Source: Deltaproteobacteria bacterium
GTDB taxonomy: Bacteria > Desulfobacterota > Dissulfuribacteria > Dissulfuribacterales > UBA3076
Assembly (NCBI GenBank): GCA_018399745.1
Contig: JAGYNZ010000014.1
Coordinates: 1-59,895 of the forward strand
Direction: 5' to 3'
DNA length: 59,895 bases
This document shows positions 1 to 7,974 of this stretch, piece by piece; the first letter of the stretch is position 1; the number at the start of each line of letters is the position of its first letter. The notes under the pieces are model-generated. The model searched no databases, was not told where the DNA came from, and saw only the letters and a program-made list of their open reading frames with translations. Both the position numbers and the translations under genes were made by a program.

Positions 1-209
1 TGAAGACCGCGATTGTCGCTCCAATGACATCCAAAGGATTTAGCTATCCAACCAGAATTCAATATACATTTCAGGATAAAAAAGGATTGATCCTGCTTGA
101 CCAAATGAGAGCCGTTGATAAATCCAGGTTAATTCAGAAACTTGGTGTAATTTCCCAAAGCGCGCAGATTAAAATTATCAATTGTTTGCAAGAGCTTTTC
201 GCGTATTAA
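1..209 (+). CDS. MazF/PemK-family toxin, C-terminal part (cut by window edge)
   Basis: Frame 3 is open from the left edge, so this is the last 68 codons or so of a longer gene; an internal ATG at 24 is not the true start. The tail reads like MazF/PemK mRNA interferases: a strand with PTR, a short DKKGLILLDQ strand, then the conserved QMRAVDKSRL segment and a C-terminal helix. Family members are about 110 residues long and cleave single-stranded mRNA; they are normally preceded by a MazE antitoxin, which would lie outside the window. The catalytic Arg/Thr region is also outside, so activity cannot be judged. Confidence 0.75.
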   Translation, partial: KTAIVAPMTSKGFSYPTRIQYTFQDKKGLILLDQMRAVDKSRLIQKLGVISQSAQIKIINCLQELFAY

Positions 210-253
210 GGGGCTGATCGGGTAGCTAAGGTCTTTCTCCTCCGGCCCCCGCA

Positions 254-283
254 CCACATAGCAAGCGGGTCGGTACTATGCGG
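254..283. other. GC-rich hairpin downstream of the MazF fragment
   Basis: CCACATAG at 254-261 pairs with CTATGCGG at 276-283 (one G-U pair on one strand) around a 14-nt loop, inside a GC-rich stretch from 235 to 300 that differs from its AT-rich surroundings. Read on the minus strand it resembles structured tails I associate with reverse-transcriptase/group II intron-type elements, but no intron domain V or reverse transcriptase is visible here. Function is unknown. Confidence 0.3.
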
Positions 284-432
284 TTCTCATGAGTTACCGA
301 GCCTTAGCGGAGTAGTGAATTCTCACCCATAGATCTTTAACAGATAATAGACCTTGATCCTTCAACCATTTGTCAGTCATCTCCGTATCGGGTTGCCAGT
401 GTTCAGGCGGGTACAGTATAAACCATATCGGC

Positions 433-1248
433 TCATTTGAGATACACCCAATTTTCCAGTTTCCCACCGTTCGCAAATTCCTCTTCCCCCTGGCAGGCGA
501 TGGGATCGGCATCGCGTTCGGCTTTGGAGATGATGGCATCATTTCTGGAATTCAGCCCGCGGGCCTGATAGTTCTTGAATACATCGTTGGTCATCACATC
601 AAAAAAGGAGACCAGTTTGTAACCGCTCGGCGTATTCACTCCCACGGCTGTATCCGCAAGGGTGAAATTGCCATATTCGGGAGGCATACCCAGCAGTTGG
701 CCGGCAGAGACCTTATCGCCCACCTCAAGCGTGGCAATTAAATCTATATGCATGATCACAAAATGAAAAGGGGGATAATCATCGGATTGAATGCCCACAT
801 TGGTCCCTTTCCATCCCTCGTCTTGGGACCACTCCTCTGTTGTTGCGATAACCGTACCGTTAAGAGGCGAATATATTTTGACAGTTAGTCGTTCGGCCTC
901 GTTTTTGGGAACAAAGTAGTGCTTCATGCTCCGGCAGGTCTCAAAATCATCCGAATAGTCGTGGCCGATGCCGGAACGAAATTTTGAAATTCGGGAGATT
1001 TTGGAAAGCTCGATGACATCGGCTGACGCAAACTGGGGAAGTCCGTTTGTCGCCACATCATAGATAGGCCAAGGAGTTTTGGTGCCGGTGACGGTCCCCC
1101 CGTGTTCGCCCGGCTTCATGCCCCAGATGCCGGAAAATTGTTGACCACCACCTGAAAAAGTAAGCGAAAAATTGATGCTGCTTGCCATTGCGGGCATGTC
1201 AGCTGTCAGCGCCATGGTGTTTCCGCACATCCGCTCATCCCCGGCCAA
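433..1248 (-). CDS. Lysostaphin-fold (M23/biotinyl-lipoyl-like) protein, possibly truncated or frameshifted
   Basis: A 271-codon frame with a TTG start; no signal peptide is visible although the fold is usually secreted, so the 5' end may be lost or start elsewhere (ATG at codon 7). The middle holds IYSPLNGTV, an FVIMHIDL strand and LEVGDKVSAGQLLG, which match the beta-roll of M23 peptidases and lipoyl-like domains. The terminal HxH of active M23 peptidases is not apparent, so it may not be a peptidase. The frame stops at 433 after GKLENWVYLK, but an overlapping frame (294-542) continues with tryptophan- and proline-rich, protein-like sequence, so the natural C-terminus may be in another frame. 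Function not known. Confidence 0.55.
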   Translation of the reverse strand: MAGDERMCGNTMALTADMPAMASSINFSLTFSGGGQQFSGIWGMKPGEHGGTVTGTKTPWPIYDVATNGLPQFASADVIELSKISRISKFRSGIGHDYSDDFETCRSMKHYFVPKNEAERLTVKIYSPLNGTVIATTEEWSQDEGWKGTNVGIQSDDYPPFHFVIMHIDLIATLEVGDKVSAGQLLGMPPEYGNFTLADTAVGVNTPSGYKLVSFFDVMTNDVFKNYQARGLNSRNDAIISKAERDADPIACQGEEEFANGGKLENWVYLK

Positions 1249-1378
1249 TATTCCTTTGCCCGCCTCAACTCAAAAATACACTCCCAAACACCTGCGCTTC
1301 TTCTCATACCACCGCCGATAAAATCTTGATTCACTTCTTTACGAATTTTATAGCCATATAATTAACCATATAAAAATA

Positions 1379-1407
1379 TTGACATATATCTTGATAGGTT
1401 ATATCTT
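1379..1407 (+). promoter_or_regulatory. Sigma-70-type promoter for the antitoxin-like gene
   Basis: A perfect TTGACA box (1379-1384) is followed 17 bases later by TATCTT (1402-1407); an alternative TATATC lies two bases upstream. Transcription would begin at about 1414, exactly the ATG of the next gene, and there is no Shine-Dalgarno sequence, so the mRNA may be leaderless. Confidence 0.6.
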
Positions 1408-1413
1408 AAACAA

Positions 1414-1662
1414 ATGGGAAAAAGGTCTGATTTTGAAAAGAAAATAAAATACACGGATGAGCCCATGGGAAAAGTGAAGGTTGTCTCTGATTTCCTGCCT
1501 GCACCTGAGGAACTGGTTTTAAAGGATGAAACTGTTAAGGTCACTATTGCTCTGAGCAAAGCCAGTGTAGATTTTTTTAAAAATGAAGCAAAAAAATACA
1601 ATACTCAGTATCAAAAAATGATTCGCAGGCTGTTAGATGAATACACAGCTCGCCATCTGTAA
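1414..1662 (+). CDS. CopG/BrnA-type antitoxin-like protein
   Basis: An 82-residue protein. Residues from about 40 on (VKVTIALSKASVDFFKNEAK, then QKMIRRLLDEY) form the strand-helix-helix of ribbon-helix-helix antitoxins of the CopG/BrnA type, which bind their own promoter and neutralise a partner toxin. The N-terminal 35 residues would be the toxin-binding or linker part. A BrnT-type toxin would be expected directly upstream, but 1249-1413 holds no such gene, so this antitoxin appears orphaned. The start fits a leaderless transcript from the promoter at 1379-1407; an in-frame ATG at 1465 is the alternative. Confidence 0.6.
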   Translation: MGKRSDFEKKIKYTDEPMGKVKVVSDFLPAPEELVLKDETVKVTIALSKASVDFFKNEAKKYNTQYQKMIRRLLDEYTARHL

Positions 1663-2069
1663 CCTGCCAATGGTGTCGATTCATAAAGACAGGAGGGAAA
1701 GTTTGGGCGTTGCCAGGCAGGAATGAAAACGTAGAATTCTTAGATTTACCTCTAAATCTGGATTTAAGGTGGAGGAATTCTCTCCGGAGCTGAAGTGCAG
1801 GAGGTAATTCTTCTCAAGAGGCGCTTCATCCAATCAGCACTTTTTCTTGAATGGCATCCTCAGACAGTCCTCGAAGTATGTCTGCTTTGCGGTCTTCCAG
1901 AATTAATTGAATTGCCTCTCGCAGATTATTCTTTGTTTCTTCTATGGTCTCTCCCTTGCAATTTGTCCTAAAAAATATAGTTTACTCCTTCCCTTAATTT
2001 GAGCGAGATATCTTACCTTTTCTTCCAATAATTATTTGCAATTTAATTTAGCTAATACTAAAATAAATC
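1663..2069. other. Intergenic stretch with a small hairpin and an antitoxin remnant
   Basis: No intact gene. A 7-bp hairpin (1742-1748 pairing with 1753-1759) lies just after the antitoxin-like gene and the right half carries a HicB-like remnant on the minus strand. The last 60 bases before 2070 are AT-rich and probably contain the promoter of the ArsR-type gene. Confidence 0.5.
1826..1970 (-). pseudogene. HicB-family antitoxin remnant
   Basis: Translated on the minus strand, about 45 codons ending at the TGA at 1826-1828 read CKGETIEETKNNLREAIQLI and continue as an acidic helix. This is the conserved C-terminal part of HicB-type partial RNase H antitoxins (GETxEEAxxNxxEAI). Just upstream the frame meets a stop, while the neighbouring frame carries KVRYLAQIKG-like coding sequence, so the N-terminal half is frameshifted or lost. 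No HicA toxin is seen beside it. A decayed toxin-antitoxin locus is the simplest reading. Confidence 0.55.
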
Positions 2070-2411
2070 ATGATTCACGAACGGAATCTGGCGCTGATGT
2101 TCAAGGTTCTGGCAGTAACGCCACGGGTCAGGATCATTCAACTGCTTAAACAGCGACCCTTGTGTGTGGGAGCTCTGTCGGTTCGTCTGGACATCACTGC
2201 CGGCGCTGTATCCCAACATCTTCGGGTGCTCAGGAAGGCCGGTCTGGTGAAGGCTGAAAAGCGCGGCTATTTCATGCATTATCAGCTCAATCAGGAAACC
2301 TTGTCGCGCTGGAAGCAAGTTGCAGATGAGTTTCTCACCGCTCCGAAGGCCCCGGTGGCCCAGGATCTTCTCCAGTCAGCAGGCGGGCCTGATAATATAG
2401 TAAAGACTTGA
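2070..2411 (+). CDS. ArsR-family winged-helix repressor
   Basis: A 113-residue protein with the ArsR/SmtB layout: FKVLAVTPRVRIIQLLKQ, then a recognition helix ITAGAVSQHLRVLRKAGLV and the wing EKRGYFMHYQL. Family members dissociate from DNA on binding metals or small molecules; no paired cysteines of a metal sensor are visible, so the signal is unknown. It sits 19 bases upstream of an ABC exporter operon and very likely controls it. A 10-bp palindrome AATCATGATT (2066-2075) spans the start codon and could be an operator. There is no clear Shine-Dalgarno sequence. Confidence 0.85.
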   Translation: MIHERNLALMFKVLAVTPRVRIIQLLKQRPLCVGALSVRLDITAGAVSQHLRVLRKAGLVKAEKRGYFMHYQLNQETLSRWKQVADEFLTAPKAPVAQDLLQSAGGPDNIVKT

Positions 2412-2430
2412 AGTAAGGATTAAGTGGAAA

Positions 2431-3381
2431 ATGGCATTCGCTCCCGCTATTGTGGTCTCCGGTTTGAGTAAAAGTTTCGGCCCCTTTAAGGCGCTCAACC
2501 AGGTGAATTTCTCAGTCCCGCAGGGAGAAATCTTCGCCTATCTGGGACCTAACGGTGCGGGCAAGACCACTACCATTCGGATTCTGGCCGGGCTGCTGAA
2601 GAGGGACGCCGGAGAGATAAGCATTTGTGGAGTGGATGTGGCTCAGGACCCGGTTTTCGTCAAAGGGAAAATTGGCGTGGTGCCTGATGAGTCCAATCTT
2701 TATCCCGAACTTACCTGCCGCCGCAATCTGGAATATCTGGGAGAATTGTACGGCCTGCATCGCAGGGCGCGAACCCTGAAGGTAGGCGATCTGTTGTCGT
2801 ATTTTGATCTGGCCGACAGGGAACATACCCCTTTCGGTGCTCTGTCCCGGGGTCTGAAGCGGCGTTTGACCATCGCCGCGGCCCTGGTCCATGATCCCCA
2901 GGTGATTTTTCTGGATGAACCTACCTCCGGTCTGGACGTGGCCAGCGCCCGGGCTTTGAGAGAGCTTATTCAGACCATCAACCGCCAGGGCACCACGGTA
3001 TTTCTCACCACCCACAACCTCTATGAAGCCGAGGACTTAAGCCACCGGGTACTGATTCTCATTAAAGGACAGGTAGCCGCCTCAGGTGCTCCCTGGGAAA
3101 TCCGGCAGCAGTTCCAGGGTCTCAATCTTCTGGCCGTTAACTTTTCCCGGGAGATTGACCCCAAACCTCTTCTCCAGGCCTGTCCTGCGGTTCTCAAAGC
3201 CGCTTCCGAGAACGGTGCGTGGCGCTTCGAGGTGTCGGAGACCCACCCGGCCCTGGAGCAGATCCTGGCTTTTGCCGGAAAAGGAGACCTGGAGATTAAA
3301 GAGATCAACACCGTGGTCGCCAGTCTGGAAGACGCATTTCTGAGCCTTGTGGAAAAATCCCCGGAATCGGAGGCCCGGTGA
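2431..3381 (+). CDS. ABC transporter ATP-binding protein (NatA/CcmA type)
   Basis: A 316-residue cytoplasmic ATPase. Walker A GPNGAGKTTT lies near residue 40, a Q-loop-like region near 85, the signature LSRGLKRRL near 140, Walker B VIFLDEPTSGLD near 160 and the H-loop TTHNL near 195. The 80 residues after the ATPase core match the C-terminal extension of ABC-2 type exporters. Its stop overlaps the permease start (ATGA), so the two are translationally coupled. Exporters of this class move drugs, lipids, sodium or polysaccharides; the substrate cannot be told from sequence. Confidence 0.92.
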   Translation: MAFAPAIVVSGLSKSFGPFKALNQVNFSVPQGEIFAYLGPNGAGKTTTIRILAGLLKRDAGEISICGVDVAQDPVFVKGKIGVVPDESNLYPELTCRRNLEYLGELYGLHRRARTLKVGDLLSYFDLADREHTPFGALSRGLKRRLTIAAALVHDPQVIFLDEPTSGLDVASARALRELIQTINRQGTTVFLTTHNLYEAEDLSHRVLILIKGQVAASGAPWEIRQQFQGLNLLAVNFSREIDPKPLLQACPAVLKAASENGAWRFEVSETHPALEQILAFAGKGDLEIKEINTVVASLEDAFLSLVEKSPESEAR

Positions 3382-4112
3382 TGATCCAGTTCCGACGCAT
3401 CCTGGCCATCAGTTTAAAGGATATTGAAAGCTATTACGGTAAGCCGCCGCTCATCACCTGGGGGCTCATGTTTCCAGCGGTACTGCTCCTTTCGGTTTAC
3501 GTCAAAGATCCAGCCACCTACCTGGCTGTTGCCCCGGGCATCATTGCCATGACCCTGTTATTCGGCAATACCTCCATGGCCGCTATCGTGGTTACCTTTG
3601 AGAAGCGGGCCGGCACCCTGCAGCGGCTGCTTCTGGCCCCGCTCTCCATGCGCACAATTATTCTGGGAAAGGCATTAAGCGCCTCGGCCTACGGCCTGGT
3701 CAGCGCCCTGATATTAACCCTGGGGCTGAAGCTGGTCCTGGCCATGCCCCTGGCTGATCCTCCCATTTTTGTGGCCGGACTTATGCTGGGAGCCGGGTGC
3801 TTTTCCCTGTTGGGACTGACCGCCTCGGTTATGGTTCAAGAGGTCTTTGAGGCCATGACCCTGTTAAACTTTTTTCGATTCCCGATCTTATTTATCAGCG
3901 GAGTCTTTATGCCCTTGTCCGAATTGCCCCACTGGCTCAAGCCCCTGGCCCTGGCCTCTCCTTTGACCTACGTGGTGGAGCTCCTGCAGTTTGGGGTAAC
4001 CGGGCAATCGGAATTTCCCACACCGCTTATTCCGTTTTCAGTGAGTCTGCTATTTTTGTTAATCAGCTGGTTTTTGACTGAGGCCATGTTTCGCCGCCGG
4101 GCTCACGTCTAA
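3378..4112 (+). CDS. ABC-2 type exporter permease
   Basis: A 244-residue membrane protein with about six hydrophobic segments and the ABC-2 permease pattern: an N-terminal cytoplasmic helix, FEKRAGTLQRLLLAPLS in the first cytoplasmic loop, and FFRFPILFISGVFMPLSELP before the last helices. It overlaps the ATPase gene by four bases. With one ATPase and one permease, the working transporter would be a homodimer of each. An AT-rich hairpin follows at 4153-4173 but has no T-run, so it is a poor terminator. Confidence 0.9.
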   Translation: MMIQFRRILAISLKDIESYYGKPPLITWGLMFPAVLLLSVYVKDPATYLAVAPGIIAMTLLFGNTSMAAIVVTFEKRAGTLQRLLLAPLSMRTIILGKALSASAYGLVSALILTLGLKLVLAMPLADPPIFVAGLMLGAGCFSLLGLTASVMVQEVFEAMTLLNFFRFPILFISGVFMPLSELPHWLKPLALASPLTYVVELLQFGVTGQSEFPTPLIPFSVSLLFLLISWFLTEAMFRRRAHV

Positions 4113-4265
4113 TCTTGGGTATGCGAACTCCCCTGGAATTTGCAATGGGGATTTGTAATTATTGAAATTACAATCATTGGTGAATTCAATTCTCCTGAAC
4201 ATTGATTTTTAGACAGGCATCGAGGATTTACAGTCCGGCTTCAACGGACATTATCAGGCAACGTT

Positions 4266-4550
4266 CTAAAAAGTCTCCTGAATCGGATAGACATAGACGA
4301 GATAGAGATAGAAAAAGGCCAGAGAGATCACCAGGATGATCACGCCCAGCACAGGTGAACTGACCTTGATGCCGGACGCCGAGGCCTCAAATTCCGTCAA
4401 CGCCTGGTTCGTATTACCTTCTTTTTCCTTATCCCCGGCAAATTTCATGGACTTGTAAAACTGAATACCGGAAAAGAGGATACCCGCAAAAACCAGAACG
4501 AGCACCGAGTAAAAGATAATGATCGATGACCGGGCCTGCCAGCGAAACAC
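4266..4550 (-). CDS. Two-helix membrane protein; 5' end uncertain
   Basis: From a GTG at 4550 the product is 94 residues with two transmembrane helices (about 10-28 and 68-88) separated by a short charged loop. The same frame is open upstream to a TAG at 4680-4682 and reads as good protein (for example PPEFLQDEKTRSLYLKSWQA), yet this extension holds no ATG, GTG or TTG. So either translation is coupled to the overlapping upstream gene with an odd start, or an indel has broken the 5' end. The family is not recognised. It is the last gene of a two-gene unit with the secreted protein at 4669-5262. Confidence 0.5.
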   Translation of the reverse strand: MFRWQARSSIIIFYSVLVLVFAGILFSGIQFYKSMKFAGDKEKEGNTNQALTEFEASASGIKVSSPVLGVIILVISLAFFYLYLVYVYPIQETF

Positions 4551-4668
4551 CTTCAGCCGATAGGCCAGTCCCTCTGAGAGGTAATCGTAATAGGCCTGCC
4601 ATGATTTCAGATAGAGAGACCTGGTCTTCTCGTCCTGGAGAAATTCAGGAGGCCTGGCAGGCTCGAAC

Positions 4669-5262
4669 TCAAATTCTCCCTACCTGATTGTCGCGTTGTG
4701 GTATATTCAGGGGGACCCTGGATACAAGTTTCCGGCTGAGGTCCGGACGAATCCTCATGCGGGGACCGGCAAGGGCAGGACTCTCCATCAGGCGGGACTC
4801 TCGCGTTCGTAACAGCTCGGCTGGGGTCATCGCCAAATGCCTGTTTAGGACCATGCGTTCGGAGTTAAATGCGTATTTGACCGGAAGAAAGAATTCAAAG
4901 AGCAGGTCCTGCCCGTTGTCTCCATAGACCGAGATCTTAATTGCATCCACGGTCACAGGGTCGCCCGGTTCGATCGTGAAACTCCCGGACCCGTGTCCGT
5001 TTCCAGAGGGATAAGATGGAGACCCTTCGGCTGTATAGCGGGGGCTGGGATTCTGCCCTGAATAGGGCCTGACGAATATTCGAAGTCCCGATGTATGAAT
5101 CTTCTGGTAATCAAACGAGACATTTACTTCCTGTCCGAACACAAGGCTGGATGGCGCAGGCGGATCGAGACGGATATTCCTGATGGATTTACTCCATGCG
5201 ACCTGCCCCGAAGCAACCCAGAACAGTGAGAGTGTAAAGGCGGCAACAACGATTTTTTTCAT
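4669..5262 (-). CDS. Secreted protein of unknown function
   Basis: A 197-residue protein. The ATG at 5262 is chosen because AGGAGG lies 6 bases upstream and the product then begins with a clear signal peptide (MKKIVVAAFTLSLFWVASG). The mature part starts with a beta-rich domain (LDPPAPSSLVFGQEVNVSFD and IRIFVRPYSG-like strands) reminiscent of immunoglobulin-like secreted domains. The C-terminal 60 residues are basic, with repeated arginine and proline. The stop overlaps the presumed upstream extension of the two-helix gene, suggesting a linked periplasm/membrane pair. No family assigned. Confidence 0.6.
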   Translation of the reverse strand: MKKIVVAAFTLSLFWVASGQVAWSKSIRNIRLDPPAPSSLVFGQEVNVSFDYQKIHTSGLRIFVRPYSGQNPSPRYTAEGSPSYPSGNGHGSGSFTIEPGDPVTVDAIKISVYGDNGQDLLFEFFLPVKYAFNSERMVLNRHLAMTPAELLRTRESRLMESPALAGPRMRIRPDLSRKLVSRVPLNIPQRDNQVGRI

Positions 5263-5488
5263 CACCAACCTCCTTTTGTGCATAAAAGAAAGGATTGAGC
5301 CATCTGAAAGAAACCGGTTCTTTTCCATCTATACCCTATTTTGCGAGCCTTTGGAAATCATATCTCTCCTGGCCTCAATCTGCAACAAACGCCGGCACTT
5401 TTGTCCCTTAGAAGGATTTTTGATCTGTTAACTCTGCCGACCCATTATTCTGTAAACTTTAATGATTTGAAAAAATATTTTTGTTCCT

Positions 5489-6814
5489 TCATATTCCCAA
5501 AACCGCGTTAGCAATCAAAAAATAAACAATCAGCCCCAGCGAGTCGACTAGGGTGGTAACGATCGGAGCACTCACTATGGCGGGATCGACGCCCAGCCGC
5601 TTGGCAGCCATGGGAAGCAGGGCGCCGGTCGCGGCGGCCAGCAGACATATGGTTACCAGCGACAAAGATAATACAAGGGAGATCCTCAGATCGAACACCA
5701 GTGAAATTGGCACCAGAGCTATAGCCGCCAGCATTGCGCCCAGCAGCATACCTACCTGCATTTCCCTGAAAAGTACGCGGGGCAGGTCTCCGAAACGCAC
5801 TTCATCCACCGCCATTGCCCGGACGATAAGAGTCGATGACTGAGACCCAACGTTTCCGCCTGTATCGATCAGCAGGGGGATGAAAAGAGCCAGTGTGACC
5901 ACCGCTTCCAGGGATTGTTCAAAAAAGTTAAGCACGTTTATGGAAAGAGTCGCTGCAAGGATCAGAACGAGCAGCCACAAAGCCCTTGTCTGTGCCAGGT
6001 TCTTTACGGACGCCGAAAGATAAGGCATTTCAAGGGGTCTGGATGCACCCCCAAGGGCGATGTCCTCCGTATCTTCATGCTCCAGGATTTCCATGGCGTC
6101 GTCAAAAGTCAAAATCCCCACCAGCCGGCCTTCCATATCAACGACAGGCAGAGCGATAACGTCGGCTTCCTGAACCAGGCGGGCCGCTTTTTCGCGATCC
6201 TCTCCTACTTGAACTGAATACACGTCGGTAGTCATAATATCGCCGATGATGGTGTCCGGTTCGGCGAGTACAAGATCTCTCAGACTGATAACTCCCAAAA
6301 GCACCAAGTAATCATCGGTAACCGGCAACATGTAGACTGATTCCGCATCCCTGCCGTTTCTATGCACCTTTTCCAGTGCCTGTGCGGCGGTCATGCTCTG
6401 CCTTAGGGCTACAAACTCCGGGCTCATGACGCGGCCGACGGAATCAGACGGGTACCCCAGGAGAATAGAGGTCATCTTTCGTTCCTGTGGATCCAGCCCC
6501 TCAAGCAATTCCCGCGCAACCTTGGCAGGGAGTTCATCGATAAGCCGGACACGGTCGTCCGGGTCTAATTCTTCAATAAGTTCCCTGGCCTGCACATCGC
6601 GCAGGGATGTTATGAGCTGGCCCTGCTGCGCCGGTTCCATTGATTCGAATATGTCGAGTGCGATATCCTTTGGCAGGAATCTGAATGCGATAGCGAGTTC
6701 AGACGGTTTGAGCCTGTATAGCTCATTGACTATCTCCAGACTATCATGCTCAGCATACCATTGCTGAAGCTGATGCCAATCTTTTTCAACGAGATACTGG
6801 GCCAGATTGGACAT
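5489..6814 (-). CDS. mgtE: Magnesium transporter MgtE
   Basis: A 441-residue transporter. The ATG at 6814 is preferred to an upstream start because AGGAG lies 6 bases before it and the product then begins directly with the MgtE N-domain. Order: superhelical N-domain (about 1-130, with repeated ELLEGLDPQER-like helices), two CBS domains (about 130-255) and five C-terminal transmembrane helices with the conserved FIPLLIDTGGNVGSQSS filter region. MgtE is an Mg2+-gated channel in the inner membrane that closes when cytosolic Mg2+ binds the N and CBS domains. No Mg-responsive M-box leader is seen upstream. A CorA gene elsewhere in the window gives a second Mg2+ route. Confidence 0.95.
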   Translation of the reverse strand: MSNLAQYLVEKDWHQLQQWYAEHDSLEIVNELYRLKPSELAIAFRFLPKDIALDIFESMEPAQQGQLITSLRDVQARELIEELDPDDRVRLIDELPAKVARELLEGLDPQERKMTSILLGYPSDSVGRVMSPEFVALRQSMTAAQALEKVHRNGRDAESVYMLPVTDDYLVLLGVISLRDLVLAEPDTIIGDIMTTDVYSVQVGEDREKAARLVQEADVIALPVVDMEGRLVGILTFDDAMEILEHEDTEDIALGGASRPLEMPYLSASVKNLAQTRALWLLVLILAATLSINVLNFFEQSLEAVVTLALFIPLLIDTGGNVGSQSSTLIVRAMAVDEVRFGDLPRVLFREMQVGMLLGAMLAAIALVPISLVFDLRISLVLSLSLVTICLLAAATGALLPMAAKRLGVDPAIVSAPIVTTLVDSLGLIVYFLIANAVLGI

Positions 6815-7073
6815 TTGTTTCTCCTGAGTTAAATTCCATATAAGTATAACGAAAAGCTTGAGAAACGAGCGCTTTTTGCGCATTCCGCTGGTACGCTTTG
6901 TGCAGGCCCGGCACGGAAATAAACTTATAGGGTAAAAATCCTACGTATTAACCTTTCCGGGGCAGGTTTTGAGGTTAACAAAAGTACCGGCCAAAGGCAA
7001 GGACGTCACAATAGGGGTGCCCAAAGAAAGCCGAAGCACAGCGGTTTGAGCCGACGAGCAGAGGTGACTTTAA

Positions 7074-7592
7074 ATGATGATAGCGGCCACGGATGTTCAT
7101 TATTTTGAGACCGGCTGTGCGGCGGCCTGTGTGCTGTTCTCAGATTACAGCGATAGACGGCCTACAGCATCATATACCAGAATCCTGCCACCACCAGCGG
7201 ACTATGTGCCTGGGGAGTTCTACAGGCGGGAACTTCCATGTATTGTAACGCTGCTCCGGCAGATCAATCCGTTGCCGAATGAGATAGTCATTGACGGTTA
7301 TGTGACTCTCGGGGATTCGCCTGGTCTTGGACACTACCTCTTTAAATCCCTTGGCAGTGAAATACCGGTGGTTGGTGTGGCCAAATCCAGGTTTAAGGGA
7401 TCTTTTGGAATCGAGGTCTTCCGGGGTAAAAGCACACGTCCTCTGTACATAACATCTGCCGGGACAGAACCGCAAAAGGCGGCTGAGAAAATCAGGACGA
7501 TGCATGGGGCCTATCGAATACCGACCCTGCTGAGGCAAGTAGATATTCTGGCAAGAGAAAGGGCCGGTCAACTGCTTTCTCCAAAAAGTTAA
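7074..7592 (+). CDS. nfi: Endonuclease V, short form
   Basis: A 172-residue protein aligning with endonuclease V from the first catalytic Asp (DVHY near residue 7) through YVPGEFYRRELP (catalytic Glu), VIDGYV (second Asp), VGVAKS and the C-terminal MHGAYRIPTLLR. It would cut DNA or RNA one base past deoxyinosine. E. coli Nfi is 223 residues; this copy lacks about 30 residues before the first Asp but keeps the metal-binding residues, so it may be active. A GAGGTGA ribosome site precedes the ATG. The TM2 gene follows 13 bases later and is probably co-transcribed. Confidence 0.85.
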   Translation: MMIAATDVHYFETGCAAACVLFSDYSDRRPTASYTRILPPPADYVPGEFYRRELPCIVTLLRQINPLPNEIVIDGYVTLGDSPGLGHYLFKSLGSEIPVVGVAKSRFKGSFGIEVFRGKSTRPLYITSAGTEPQKAAEKIRTMHGAYRIPTLLRQVDILARERAGQLLSPKS

Positions 7593-7605
7593 TAAGAGGT
7601 CAAAA

Positions 7606-7818
7606 ATGACTGAAAAGCGAATTCTGCCGGTCTTTCTGCTCTGTTTTTTCGTGGGTCTTTTGGGCATTCACCGATTCTATGTGGGAAAGATCGGAACCGG
7701 TATACTGCATATGTTAACCCTGGGCTGTTTCGGTATATGGACAGTAATCGACTGTATTTTGATTATTGCAGGAGAGTTTACAGATAAAGACGGAAACAAA
7801 ATCAGGCAATGGACATAA
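7606..7818 (+). CDS. TM2-domain membrane protein
   Basis: A 70-residue protein with two helices and the TM2 signature: GLLGIHRFYVGKIGTGILHM, then LGCFGIWTVIDCILI. The DRF/HRF-type turn between the helices is typical of TM2 proteins, which are small inner-membrane proteins of unknown role. GAGGT lies just before the ATG. Adjacent to endonuclease V, but a functional link is not implied by sequence. Confidence 0.85.
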   Translation: MTEKRILPVFLLCFFVGLLGIHRFYVGKIGTGILHMLTLGCFGIWTVIDCILIIAGEFTDKDGNKIRQWT

Positions 7819-7974
7819 AGAGGCATAATCATAAAGGCGTCCCTGACGGACTTTATCAGGGTAAAGCCCGTACAGAATTTTATGCCGATTCGCACGGGCA
7901 AACACCAACCCTGCAGCTTTATACCAGAGTGACCATTAATCCTCTCTCGCACGTACCGGCGGCCCGAATCCTCA

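Noticed and set aside
370-741. Long plus-strand frame opposite the lysostaphin-fold gene
   Set aside because: It is an antisense shadow with no family features; the minus-strand frame has recognisable motifs.
6815-7073. Possible Mg-responsive leader (M-box) or other riboswitch before mgtE and the endonuclease V gene
   Set aside because: No M-box, GEMM or other riboswitch core could be matched; only a small GCGC hairpin is visible.
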